DNA from: WHSW01 sp963851045
Lineage (GTDB): Bacteria; Actinomycetota; Thermoleophilia; Solirubrobacterales; 70-9
Assembly: GCA_963851045.1 (NCBI GenBank)
Contig: CAWKNC010000002.1
Span: 1 to 64,000, forward strand
Length of the DNA: 64,000 bases
Reading direction: 5' to 3'
A program made the position numbers and the translations under genes. The notes under the pieces were generated by a model that saw only the letters and a list, made by a program, of their open reading frames with translations, made no database searches and was not told the DNA's origin. Position 1 is the first letter of the stretch. Every line of letters begins with the position of its first letter. This document shows positions 20,955 through 31,502 of the stretch, in pieces.

Positions 20955-21449
20955 TCAAAGAGTGTAACCGTCGCGAACCCAGGCCAAGAGCGCATCCGTG
21001 TGGCCCGGGGTGATGCCGATATGCGACTCGGTAGGCGCGAGCAGCGTCGGTCCAGCACGCCTCGCCGCCCACGCGTGACAGCTCTCGTCGAGCGAGTCGT
21101 CAAGCCAGGCCAGCGGCCGGCTGCCGGCGTACTCGTCGAGCGCGTCGAGCTTCCAGTGGGCGGTCCCGAAGCGGGCCCGACCGTCGAAGGTCAGGCACGG
21201 CAGCTCGGTCGGCATGCCGAGAATCAGCGGAAGGTGATCATTGGCGCGGTGTTCCCAGCCCGTGGCCCAGATCAGCTCGAAGGTCTCGGCCAGGCGGCGT
21301 AGCTCAGGCCCTGCCCGGTCGGAAATGCAGTGCGGGACGCCGTCGATCAGGTGATAGGAGACGCCGGTTTGCGCGAGTGGTTCGTCGAAGCCGAAGAGGC
21401 TGATGACCCCGTCGACGTCGACTGCGAGCACTGGTCGATCCGCTTGCAT
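20955..21449 (-). CDS. HAD-like hydrolase family protein
   Basis: 164 residues. The N-terminal VLAVDVDGV contains the DxD pair (Asp11, Asp13) of the HAD superfamily nucleophile motif. ATGWEHRAN (about 61-69) fits motif II and AWLDDSLDESC (about 114-124) fits the acidic metal motif, so a Mg2+-dependent phosphatase-type fold is supported. No cap domain is large enough to suggest a substrate. The ATG lies 6 nt from a TACTCT -10-like element on this strand (21456-21461), so it may be leaderless. It is divergent from rpsL over 41 bp. Confidence 0.7.
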   Translation of the reverse strand: MQADRPVLAVDVDGVISLFGFDEPLAQTGVSYHLIDGVPHCISDRAGPELRRLAETFELIWATGWEHRANDHLPLILGMPTELPCLTFDGRARFGTAHWKLDALDEYAGSRPLAWLDDSLDESCHAWAARRAGPTLLAPTESHIGITPGHTDALLAWVRDGYTL

Positions 21450-21455
21450 CAGGGC

Positions 21456-21482
21456 AGAGTACCCACGACACCCTGCTATCTT
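21456..21482. promoter_or_regulatory. Divergent -10 elements for rpsL and the HAD-like gene
   Basis: Rightward: TATCTT at 21477-21482 is 8 nt before the rpsL GTG. Leftward: TACTCT (complement of 21456-21461) is 6 nt before the ATG at 21449. Neither start has a Shine-Dalgarno, and both spacings place transcription initiation at or next to the start codon. No clear -35 is visible for either. Confidence 0.45.
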
Positions 21483-21490
21483 CCGCCGCC

Positions 21491-21883
21491 GTGCCGAGCA
21501 CCAATCAGCTGATCAGAAAGGGCCGCAAGCCCCCGCAGAAGAAGGTCGCGACGCCCGGACTCAAGTCCGGCCAGGGTCGCAAGCAACGCATTGCCGCTCC
21601 GCAGCGGCGCGGCGTCTGCACCCGCGTCTACACGGCGACCCCCAAGAAGCCGAACTCGGCACTGCGCAAGGTTGCGCGTGTCCGCCTCACGAACGGGATG
21701 GAGGTCACCTGTTACATCCCGGGCGAGGGCCACAATCTTCAGGAGCACTCGGTCGTCTTGGTGCGCGGTGGCCGCGTCAAGGACCTGCCGGGCGTCCGCT
21801 ACAAGGTGATCCGCGGGACGCTCGACGCGTCCGGGGTCTCCGAGCGCAAGCAGTCGCGCTCGATGTACGGCGTCAAGCGCTAA
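21491..21883 (+). CDS. rpsL: 30S ribosomal protein S12
   Basis: 130 residues from a GTG start. S12 lies at the decoding centre and controls accuracy. The conserved loops TPKKPNSALRKVARVRL and GHNLQEHSVVLVRGGRVKDLPGVRYK are intact. Lysines at the classical streptomycin positions (Lys in TPKKPNS, and Lys in RVKDLPG) are wild type, so no resistance change is seen. The likely leaderless start is discussed with its -10 element. It is followed after 23 nt by rpsG, as in other bacteria. Confidence 0.97.
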   Translation: MPSTNQLIRKGRKPPQKKVATPGLKSGQGRKQRIAAPQRRGVCTRVYTATPKKPNSALRKVARVRLTNGMEVTCYIPGEGHNLQEHSVVLVRGGRVKDLPGVRYKVIRGTLDASGVSERKQSRSMYGVKR

Positions 21884-21906
21884 GCGGTACCTTCGGTAAC
21901 GAACTT

Positions 21907-22377
21907 ATGCCCCGCCGCGCCCGTGCATCCATCCGTCCCATCGAGGCCGACTCGATCCATCGCAGTCGCCTCGTCCAGCAGGTGATCAACAAGGTCATGC
22001 AGGACGGCAAGAAGTCGACTGCAGAGCAGATCACCTACGACGCGCTTGCGATCGTCGGCGAGCGCACCGGTCGTGCGCCGGTCGAGGTTCTCGACGACTC
22101 GATCAAGGAGCTGACCCCGGTGCTCGAGGTTCGCTCCCGTCGCGTCGGTGGCGCCACGTATCAGGTCCCGGTAGAGGTCCCCGCCCGCCGCGCCAAGACC
22201 CTCGCGGTCCGCTGGCTCGTTGGCTTCGCGCGCAACCGTCGCGAGAAGTCGATGGCCGAGCGCCTGGCGAACGAGATCATGGACTCGATCTCGCAGCAGG
22301 GCAGCGCCTGGAAGCGCAAGGACGACATCTACCGCATGGCTCAGGCCAACAAGGCCTTCGCCCACTACCGCTGGTAA
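21907..22377 (+). CDS. rpsG: 30S ribosomal protein S7
   Basis: 156 residues, typical length. S7 nucleates assembly of the 30S head and contacts E-site tRNA. The ATG at 21907 begins MPRRARASIRPIEAD; the longer frame from 21403 overlaps rpsL and is not S7-like. Conserved blocks are INKVMQDGKKSTAEQITYDAL, GGATYQVPVEV and RMAQANKAFAHYRW at the C-terminus. fusA, which normally follows, is displaced by two antisense membrane-protein genes. Confidence 0.97.
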   Translation: MPRRARASIRPIEADSIHRSRLVQQVINKVMQDGKKSTAEQITYDALAIVGERTGRAPVEVLDDSIKELTPVLEVRSRRVGGATYQVPVEVPARRAKTLAVRWLVGFARNRREKSMAERLANEIMDSISQQGSAWKRKDDIYRMAQANKAFAHYRW

Positions 22378-22479
22378 GACCGCCGGACGCGCGTCGTTCG
22401 GCCACGCCCCCACCACCGCGCGTCACTCGACCGCCGCCCGACCCGGGTCGATTGCCGGATTAAGCGCGCCCCACATTCC

Positions 22480-22503
22480 AAAATCCGGCCATGGTCGGAT
22501 TTT
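22480..22503. terminator. Bidirectional terminator between rpsG and membrane genes
   Basis: AAAATCCG (22480-22487) and CGGATTTT (22496-22503) form a perfect 8-bp stem with an 8-nt loop. The A-run on one side and T-run on the other let it work in both directions. This fits the convergent end of rpsLG and the leftward pair. Confidence 0.8.
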
Positions 22504-22521
22504 CACGCGCGGGGGCGGGGG

Positions 22522-23163
22522 CTAGCGGCGCTGGCGGGGGCGGGCGCGTCTCGACGCCCGGCGCTTCGGGGGTTCCTCATCGGCCTCGGCGGCCCTCGGC
22601 GCTCGCTCGGGTGCTTCGGGTTCGGGCTTGGGGTCCGGGCCGGCCTTCGCGCCACGCTCCTTGTCGCGGCGTCCTCCGGGGCGCAGGGCCAGCAGCTGGG
22701 CCGGGGTCATCGTCGCAAGCGCGACGCCGGTGAGCGTGAGCGCGAGAGCGCCGAGCAGCTCCATGTAGAAGCCCTCTCGGGGCACGGCCTCGGCGTCGAT
22801 GAACGACTGGTCCGTGTCCAGGGTCCCGGTCGCGTTGGCATCGGGAAGGTCGGCGAGCAGGAAGACCAGCAGCGCGACAATTCCCGCGACCGCGACCGCG
22901 GTGGCGGCCGGCTTCGACCCGGCGAGGACGGCTGCGGCGAGGGCAATGATCGCGAACACGGCGATCACCATCAGCGCGTTTCCGTGGCGGTCGGCGGCCT
23001 GCTGTTCGAGCTGGACCTCGCCGCCCTGAGGCGTGAACTCGAACGTGGTCATCAACTCGGAGGCAAAGAGGACGGTCGCGGCGATGAGCACCGCCAGCGG
23101 CAGCAGGCGCGTGAGGACGCCGAGTTTCACCCCGTCCATCTCTTCCCTGTCGGCCTGACTCAC
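22522..23163 (-). CDS. Four-TM membrane protein, paralogue of its neighbour
   Basis: 213 residues. Predicted membrane segments lie near 17-36, 63-82, 86-105 and 133-153. The C-terminal 50 residues are a charged Pro/Glu/Arg tail ending in an Arg cluster. The block from ALMVIAVFAIIALAAAVL to GALALTLTGVALA aligns by eye with the C-terminal half of the next gene upstream. Shared features are an Asp-rich loop (LADLPDANATG here, LVDAPKGLDEG there) before a final segment. The ATG overlaps the stop of that gene (ATGA). No function known. Confidence 0.65.
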   Translation of the reverse strand: MSQADREEMDGVKLGVLTRLLPLAVLIAATVLFASELMTTFEFTPQGGEVQLEQQAADRHGNALMVIAVFAIIALAAAVLAGSKPAATAVAVAGIVALLVFLLADLPDANATGTLDTDQSFIDAEAVPREGFYMELLGALALTLTGVALATMTPAQLLALRPGGRRDKERGAKAGPDPKPEPEAPERAPRAAEADEEPPKRRASRRARPRQRR

Positions 23164-24275
23164 GTCGTGCGCCTCAGGGGCATCCTGGCCCGCCTCGTCG
23201 CCTTCGGGCGCCCGCGGCGGCGCGCGGCAACCGCGCGGGCGCGGGCGACCAGCCCGTCGAAGATGCTGGGGCCCGGCTGGGCGCCGGTGGGGGCCGCAGC
23301 GGGAGCGGGGCGCAGCGCGCGCGGCAGGAGCAGCCCGCAGCCGAGGAGCACAGCTCCGGCGGCGATCTGCAGCCAGAAGCCCGACAGCAGCGCCGAGCTG
23401 GCGCTCTCGTAGGCGACGGCGGCGTCGCCCTCGTCAAGCCCCTTCGGGGCGTCGACCAGCAGGCTGATCGCAAGCACCGCCACCCCGATCGCCACCAACC
23501 ACACGCTCAACCGCCGGCGCTTGGCAAAGGCGCCGGCCAGGGCGACCAGCGCCAGTGCGGCGAGGATCACCATCACCGGCCCGTGAGCCTCATGGGCGGG
23601 CGCGCTCGACACCTCAGGGGCCGGGGCGACGGCGCCGACGTCTCCCGCGTAGGCGTCGACGCCCACGCTGACCGCGCTGTAGTCGCGCCACTGCGAGGCC
23701 ACCAACACGCCGATCGCCACGAGTGCGACCACCCCGAGAGCTCGCGCCGGCGTGACGTGGCGCTCGCCGAAGTGCAGCAGGCCCACCAACAGGCGCCAGA
23801 GCAGCCGGAGGCCGGGCGCAACCACCCGCCGCCACGCCACCAGGACGACACCGCCGACCAGCTCCGCAAGCCCGAGCCACAGCTGCAGCGGGATGACCAG
23901 CATCTCGCGGGCGAGCTTGAGCACCTCGGAGCCGACCGCGACGACACCGCCGCCGAGCTTCCGCGCTGCGGTGCCCGCCCGATCCGACAGCTTCCTCTCA
24001 GACCTGGGCTTCTCGGAATCGGCCGGCTTCTTGGCGGCGACCCCGGCCGGCTTCTTCGCGGCGACCCCGACCGGCTTTTTCGCGGCGACCCCGGCCGGCT
24101 TCTTGGCGTCCGGTTTCGCCTCGTCCTTTTCGGTCTCCTTGCGGCGCTTTCGCTCGGTCTCAGCGAGCGCTTTCTGACGCCGGGCAGCATCGCGCTGGCG
24201 ACGGCGTTTCTCGCGCTTTGACTCCTGCTCGGAGCCCTGCTTGTCTTCGCTCCGATCCCGCTTTTTCAAGCTCAT
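23160..24275 (-). CDS. Membrane protein with Lys-rich cytoplasmic N-terminus
   Basis: 371 residues. The first ~110 are very basic and low-complexity, with three tandem AAKKP(A/V)GV repeats, resembling the Lys/Ala/Pro tails of nucleoid-binding proteins. A long amphipathic-to-hydrophobic stretch (about 118-165) is followed by membrane segments near 184-200, 236-253, 259-277 and 305-325, then an Arg-rich tail. The last four-segment region is homologous to the downstream gene, so the pair looks like a duplication with an added N-terminal arm. It lies antisense within the str region. A role tethering DNA, ribosomes or polymers at the membrane is only speculation. Confidence 0.65.
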   Translation of the reverse strand: MSLKKRDRSEDKQGSEQESKREKRRRQRDAARRQKALAETERKRRKETEKDEAKPDAKKPAGVAAKKPVGVAAKKPAGVAAKKPADSEKPRSERKLSDRAGTAARKLGGGVVAVGSEVLKLAREMLVIPLQLWLGLAELVGGVVLVAWRRVVAPGLRLLWRLLVGLLHFGERHVTPARALGVVALVAIGVLVASQWRDYSAVSVGVDAYAGDVGAVAPAPEVSSAPAHEAHGPVMVILAALALVALAGAFAKRRRLSVWLVAIGVAVLAISLLVDAPKGLDEGDAAVAYESASSALLSGFWLQIAAGAVLLGCGLLLPRALRPAPAAAPTGAQPGPSIFDGLVARARAVAARRRGRPKATRRARMPLRRTT

Positions 24276-24306
24276 CTGCCCGCCTGGGAAGCCCCAGGAC
24301 CTCTGC

Positions 24307-24439
24307 TATAGTCAGCCGTCGCTCGCGAACCGAGCTGGGCTCGTTTCGCAGGCGGAGATTCCTTCCATGGAGAGCCGCACGACATAAGGCGTTTCCGGGC
24401 TAGTTGGCGTTGTGCGCTCAGGCCCGAAAGGGCCTTTTT
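24307..24439 (+). promoter_or_regulatory. fusA promoter and leader with intrinsic terminator
   Basis: A TATAGT -10 lies at 24307-24312, without an obvious -35. The transcript would have a leader of about 220 nt. Within it AGGCCC (24420-24425) and GGGCCT (24430-24435) form a 6-bp stem on a GAAA tetraloop, followed by five T (24435-24439). A terminator placed 100 nt before a coding start suggests attenuation of fusA-tuf. The remaining 100 nt to fusA hold no gene that I can see. Confidence 0.6.
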
Positions 24440-24539
24440 CATGCGCTCACACCGATCCGGCTGGTTCGTCTCCTCCTGGTGAACGACGCTGGCCGACGCC
24501 CAAACTACAGCAACAAGAGACCCAGACCCTAGAAACAAA

Positions 24540-26648
<2,109 letters not shown>

Positions 26649-26660
26649 ATTCTGTAAATA

Positions 26661-26679
26661 TCTCGGGGTTGCCCTGAGA
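26661..26679 (+). other. Hairpin in the fusA-tuf spacer
   Basis: TCTCGGGG (26661-26668) pairs with CCCTGAGA (26672-26679), 8 bp with one G-U, around a 3-nt loop. No T tract follows. It may be an mRNA processing or stability element separating fusA from the more abundant tuf message. Confidence 0.4.
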
Positions 26680-26728
26680 CAGACTTAGATTTTCGAAGAA
26701 AGAACCTAAAGGAGTTAGAGGACAGAAG

Positions 26729-27910
<1,182 letters not shown>

Positions 27911-27925
27911 CGACTCCACCGTTCG

Positions 27926-27952
27926 GGGACCGGCACCCGCCGGTCCCTTCGT
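27926..27952 (+). terminator. Terminator of fusA-tuf
   Basis: GGGACCGG (27926-27933) and CCGGTCCC (27940-27947) form a perfect 8-bp stem with a 6-nt loop, followed by TTCGTTT. It sits 15 nt after the tuf stop. Confidence 0.8.
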
Positions 27953-27974
27953 TTGTAGGTAACCGATACGACCA

Positions 27975-28007
27975 GGGGCGGCGCCCCACTCCGGGGTGGC
28001 GCCCTTT
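27975..28007 (+). promoter_or_regulatory. Attenuator-like hairpin in the S10 operon leader
   Basis: GCGCC-C-CAC on the left and GTG-GCGCC on the right pair around a short loop (27981-28003), with one bulged C, followed directly by TTTT. It is 40 nt upstream of rpsJ and separate from the tuf terminator. A leader terminator here is the expected form for feedback on the S10 operon; which protein or signal acts is not visible. Confidence 0.5.
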
Positions 28008-28047
28008 TGCGCCCCCAGACAGACAGATTTAGGCCAAGAAAGACCAA

Positions 28048-28368
28048 GTGGCGACACTCGCAACAAGCAAGATTCGGATCAGGCTCAAGGCCTACGACCA
28101 CGACGCGATCGATCGCGCCGCGCGCGAGATCGTCGACACAGCGACCCGCACGGGTGCCTCGGTCTCGGGCCCCGTGCCCCTGCCTACGGAGCGCAACATC
28201 TACTGCGTGATCAAGTCCCCGTTCAAGGACAAGGACTCGCGCGAGCATTTCGAGATCCGCACCCATAAGCGTCTGATCGACATCCATCAGCCGACCCCGA
28301 AGACGATCGACTCCCTGCAGCGCCTCGACGCACTGCCGGCGGGCGTCGACATCGAGATCAAGATCTGA
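28048..28368 (+). CDS. rpsJ: 30S ribosomal protein S10
   Basis: 106 residues from a GTG start. S10 is a head protein of the 30S subunit and, as NusE, a partner in antitermination. KIRIRLKAYDHDAIDRAAREIV and SREHFEIRTHKRLIDIHQPT are conserved. First gene of the S10 operon; rplC follows after 7 nt. Confidence 0.97.
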   Translation: MATLATSKIRIRLKAYDHDAIDRAAREIVDTATRTGASVSGPVPLPTERNIYCVIKSPFKDKDSREHFEIRTHKRLIDIHQPTPKTIDSLQRLDALPAGVDIEIKI

Positions 28369-28375
28369 GCCTGTT

Positions 28376-28993
28376 TTGGCGGCGATCGTCGGCAAGAAGG
28401 TCGGAATGACTCAGGTCTTCACCGAGGACGGCATTCGCGTGCCCGTCACGGTGATCGAGGCCGCGCCGAACACGGTCACCGCCGTGCGTATCCCCGATCG
28501 CGATGGCTATGCGGCCGTGCAGCTCGCTGCGCTGCCGGTCGATGAGGTCAAGCTCAACAAGCCGGCGCTGGGCCACCTGAAGAAGGCGGGCGCCGGCCCC
28601 TCCTCGAAGCTGGTCGAGTTTCGCGACGAGTCCCCGGAGGCGACGATCGGCGACACGCTCACCGTCGAGCAGTTCGAGCCCGGTCAGCGCGTCAAGGTCT
28701 CGGCGAAGTCGATCGGCAAGGGCTTCCAGGGCACGATCAAGCGCCACAACTTCGGTCGCGGCCCCGTCTCGCACGGCTCGCACAACGTTCGCGCCCCGGG
28801 CTCGATCGGCGCCAGCGCCGACCCCGCCCGTGTGTTCAAGGGCACGAAGATGCCCGGCCGCATGGGTGGCAAGCGAATCACCCAGCGCGGTCTCGAGGTC
28901 TTCCAGGTCGACGTCGAGCGCAACCTGCTGTTGCTGCGCGGCGCGGTTCCCGGGCCCAAGGGCGGGACCGTGGAGGTGCGAACCGATGGCTAG
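28376..28993 (+). CDS. rplC: 50S ribosomal protein L3
   Basis: 205 residues from a TTG start (TTGGCGGCG), the only in-frame start that keeps the conserved IVGKKVGMTQVF beginning. L3 is an early assembly protein reaching the peptidyl transferase centre; its central loop RHNFGRGPVSHGSHNVRAPGSIG is present and includes the conserved Gln/His neighbourhood. The end overlaps rplD by 8 nt. Confidence 0.96.
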   Translation: MAAIVGKKVGMTQVFTEDGIRVPVTVIEAAPNTVTAVRIPDRDGYAAVQLAALPVDEVKLNKPALGHLKKAGAGPSSKLVEFRDESPEATIGDTLTVEQFEPGQRVKVSAKSIGKGFQGTIKRHNFGRGPVSHGSHNVRAPGSIGASADPARVFKGTKMPGRMGGKRITQRGLEVFQVDVERNLLLLRGAVPGPKGGTVEVRTDG

Positions 28994-29642
28994 CAAGAGC
29001 CTGAAGGCGACCACGCTTGGCAAGCAGGCGAAGACCGACCTGCCCGCATCCGTCTTTGGCGAGGACTTCCACGAGAGCCTCGTACACGAGGCCGCGCGCG
29101 CGGACCTCGCGGCGCGCCGCCGCGGCACCGCCTCGAGCCTCGGCCGCGGCGAGGTCTCGATGACCGGCGCCAAGGCCTGGAAGCAGAAGGGCACCGGCCG
29201 CGCCCGCGCCGGCGCGCTCAGCGTGCCGCACCGCCGCGGAGGCGGCGCCGCGTTCGGCCCCAAGCCGCGCTCGCACACCTTCAAGGTCAACCGCAAGGCC
29301 CGCCGGCGAGCGCTGCGCTCCGCGTTCTCGGTCCACGCAGCACGCGACAGCATCGCGGTGCTCGATGGTGCCGGCTACGAGACCCCTTCGACCAAGCAGG
29401 CGTTCGACGCGCTCGGCAAGTGGGGCCCGAAGGGTCCGACCCTGATCCTCTGTGATCCCGACGAGCTGGGAGTCGTCAAGAGCTTTCGCAACCTGCAGAA
29501 GGTCCACGTCCTTCCGGTCGGCTCGGCGGGCGTCGCCGACGTCATCGGCCACGCGTCGCTGATCATCTCCGCCACGGCCCTCGAGACCCTCGAGTCGCGC
29601 CTCGGCGAGGTCACGCGCCGCTCCGAGGAGGTGGCGAGCTAA
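28986..29642 (+). CDS. rplD: 50S ribosomal protein L4
   Basis: 218 residues. The ATG at 28986 lies inside the end of rplC and starts at the L4 similarity; the longer frame from 28830 is antisense-like filler. The exit-tunnel loop is recognisable (AWKQKGTGRARAGALSVPHRRGGGAAFGPKPR), the site where macrolide-resistance changes occur. L4 in some bacteria also represses the S10 operon, relevant to the leader hairpin upstream. The stop overlaps the rplW ATG (TAATG). Confidence 0.96.
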   Translation: MASKSLKATTLGKQAKTDLPASVFGEDFHESLVHEAARADLAARRRGTASSLGRGEVSMTGAKAWKQKGTGRARAGALSVPHRRGGGAAFGPKPRSHTFKVNRKARRRALRSAFSVHAARDSIAVLDGAGYETPSTKQAFDALGKWGPKGPTLILCDPDELGVVKSFRNLQKVHVLPVGSAGVADVIGHASLIISATALETLESRLGEVTRRSEEVAS

Positions 29643-29938
29643 TGGATCCAAGGCAGGTGATCATCGAGCCGGTCGTCTCCGAGAAGAGCTATGCCCTCAT
29701 GGCGGACGGCAAGTACACGTTTCGCGTCGACGACCGCGCTCACAAGACACAGGTCCGCCTGGCGGTCGAGGAGATCTTCGGCGTCTCGGTGGTCGAGGTG
29801 CGGACGCTCAAGGTGCGCTCCAAGCCCAAGCGGCGCGGGGTTCACAGCGGCCGCACGCGGTCGTGGAAGAAGGCCATTGTCAAGCTCGCACCCGGAGAGC
29901 GCATCGAGCTCTTTGAGGGCGCGGCGGTAGCGGAGTGA
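29642..29938 (+). CDS. rplW: 50S ribosomal protein L23
   Basis: 98 residues. L23 sits at the tunnel exit and docks trigger factor and SRP. DPRQVIIEPVVSEKSYALM and VRSKPKRRGVHSGRTRSWKKAIVKL are characteristic. Its TGA overlaps the ATG of a 16-codon ORF (TGATG) that fills the gap to rplB. Confidence 0.96.
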   Translation: MDPRQVIIEPVVSEKSYALMADGKYTFRVDDRAHKTQVRLAVEEIFGVSVVEVRTLKVRSKPKRRGVHSGRTRSWKKAIVKLAPGERIELFEGAAVAE

Positions 29939-29988
29939 TGATGGCCGCGAGATTCAAGGCGAGCCCACGAAGCGGAGGCGAGCACTAA
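29938..29988 (+). CDS. Possible 16-codon ORF bridging rplW and rplB
   Basis: An ORF of 16 codons starts with the ATG overlapping the rplW stop and ends in TAA exactly before the rplB ATG. The encoded peptide is basic (MMAARFKASPRSGGEH). The rplB ribosome site (GCGGAGG) is inside it. In an operon where every gene is coupled, such an ORF could carry ribosomes from rplW to rplB. It may equally be chance in a 50-nt spacer. No homologue is recognised. Confidence 0.3.
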   Translation: MMAARFKASPRSGGEH

Positions 29989-30840
29989 ATGGCGATGAGG
30001 AAGACCAAGCCGACCAGCCCGGGCCGCCGCTTCGCGACCTACCAGGAGCGCGACGAGCTGACCCAGGGCAACGAGCCGCTCAAGAAGCTGACCAAGGGCA
30101 AGGGCCACAGCGGTGGCCGTAACGCCCGTGGCCGCGTTACCGCGCGCCATCGCGGCGGCGGCGCCAAGCGCCGTTACCGCGAGATCGATTTCAAGCGCCG
30201 CAACGACGGCATCCCGGCGAAGGTCGCGACGATCGAGTACGACCCCAACCGCACGTGCTACATCGCGCTGCTGCACTACGCCAACGGCGCCAAGAGCTAC
30301 ATCCTGGCTCCGCAGGGTGTGAGCGTCGGCGCGAAGGTTCAGTCCGGCGAGGGAGCCGACATTCGCCCGGGCAATGCGCTCGAGCTGCGCTCGATCCCGA
30401 CCGGCACCATCGTCCACAACGTTGAGCTGACCCCCGGCCAGGGCGGAAAGCTCGGCCGCTCCGCCGGATCGGCGATCCAGGTGGTCGCGAAGGAGGGCGC
30501 GATGGTGACGCTGCGCCTCCCATCGTCGGAGATGCGGATGGTCCGCGCCGAGTGCCGCGCGACGATCGGGACGCTCTCCAACTCCGAGCATCAAAACGTC
30601 AAGATCGGCAAGGCGGGCCGCAACCGCCACAAGGGCAAGCGTCCGCAGACTCGCGGAATCGCGATGAACCCGGTCGATCACCCGCACGGCGGTGGCGAGG
30701 CCCACAAGACGCCGGGCGGACACCCGGTCACCCCGTGGGGCAAGCCGACGCTCGGCTACCGCACCCGCAAGAAGGGCAAGAAGTCGGATGCGCTGATCGT
30801 TCGCGGTCGCCGCCGAGGCAAGAAGACGAGGCAGAGGTAA
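29989..30840 (+). CDS. rplB: 50S ribosomal protein L2
   Basis: 283 residues. L2 is required for subunit association and peptidyl transferase activity. The conserved C-terminal segment MNPVDHPHGGGEAHKT, with the His implicated in the peptidyl transferase region, is intact, as are GRNARGRVTARHRGGGAKRRYREIDF and NRTCYIALLHYANG. Preceded by GCGGAGG; rpsS follows after 4 nt. Confidence 0.97.
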   Translation: MAMRKTKPTSPGRRFATYQERDELTQGNEPLKKLTKGKGHSGGRNARGRVTARHRGGGAKRRYREIDFKRRNDGIPAKVATIEYDPNRTCYIALLHYANGAKSYILAPQGVSVGAKVQSGEGADIRPGNALELRSIPTGTIVHNVELTPGQGGKLGRSAGSAIQVVAKEGAMVTLRLPSSEMRMVRAECRATIGTLSNSEHQNVKIGKAGRNRHKGKRPQTRGIAMNPVDHPHGGGEAHKTPGGHPVTPWGKPTLGYRTRKKGKKSDALIVRGRRRGKKTRQR

Positions 30841-30844
30841 GTAA

Positions 30845-31111
30845 GTGAGTAGATCTTCCAAAAAGGGCCCGTGGGTCGAGGAGCGCTTGATGAAGCGCAT
30901 CACGACCATGAACGAGTCGAATCAGAAGACCATGGTCAAGACCTGGTCACGGACCTCGACCGTCTTCCCGGAGATGGTCGGGCACACGATCGCCGTCCAC
31001 GACGGCCGCAAGCACGTGCCGGTTTTCATCTCGGAGTCGATGGTCGGCCACAAGCTCGGCGAGTTCGCTCCCACCCGCACCTTCCGAGCTCACGGAGGCC
31101 GCGAGCGCTGA
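30845..31111 (+). CDS. rpsS: 30S ribosomal protein S19
   Basis: 88 residues from a GTG start. S19 pairs with S13 in the 30S head. RSSKKGPWVEERLMKRI and HDGRKHVPVFISESMVGHKLGEFAPTRTFRAHGG are conserved. The TGA shares one base with the rplV ATG. Confidence 0.97.
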   Translation: MSRSSKKGPWVEERLMKRITTMNESNQKTMVKTWSRTSTVFPEMVGHTIAVHDGRKHVPVFISESMVGHKLGEFAPTRTFRAHGGRER

Positions 31112-31488
31112 TGGCCAAGGCCGCGGACAAGACCGAGGCTGAGGCGCCCGTTGTGCGCGCCAAGGCCCGCTATGTGCGCGTTGCTCCGCGCAAGGCCCGT
31201 CTGGTCGCCGACCAGATCCGCGGCATGCCGGTCGACGAGGCCCGGACCCTGCTTGCCTTCTCCCCGCGAAACGCCGCGCAGGACCTGCTGCGGCTGCTCG
31301 ACTCCGCGGCAGCGAACGCCGAGGCCAACCACGATCTGGTCGCCGACGACCTGCGAATTTCCGCGGTTGCCGTCGACGAGGGCCCGACGCTCAAGCGCTG
31401 GCGCGCTCGCGCCCGCGGTCGCGCGACCCGGATCGAGAAGAAGACCAGCCACATCTCCGTGGCGCTGACCCCAACCCCGGACGCCTGA
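31111..31488 (+). CDS. rplV: 50S ribosomal protein L22
   Basis: 125 residues. The ATG at 31111 overlaps the rpsS stop and was chosen over longer frames. After a 13-residue charged N-terminal extension (AKAADKTEAEAPV) the L22 fold begins at RAKARYVRVAPRKARLVADQIRG; the exit-tunnel hairpin is DEGPTLKRWRARARGRATRIEKKTSHI. The N-terminal extension matches the habit of added low-complexity ends in this operon. Confidence 0.96.
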   Translation: MAKAADKTEAEAPVVRAKARYVRVAPRKARLVADQIRGMPVDEARTLLAFSPRNAAQDLLRLLDSAAANAEANHDLVADDLRISAVAVDEGPTLKRWRARARGRATRIEKKTSHISVALTPTPDA

Positions 31489-31502
31489 GGAGGGCCAGCA
31501 CC

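Noticed and set aside
24313..24420. Possible tRNA or other small RNA in the fusA leader
   Set aside because: I could not fold an acceptor/anticodon/T-arm set; no TTC-type T-loop is in place. Treated as leader only.
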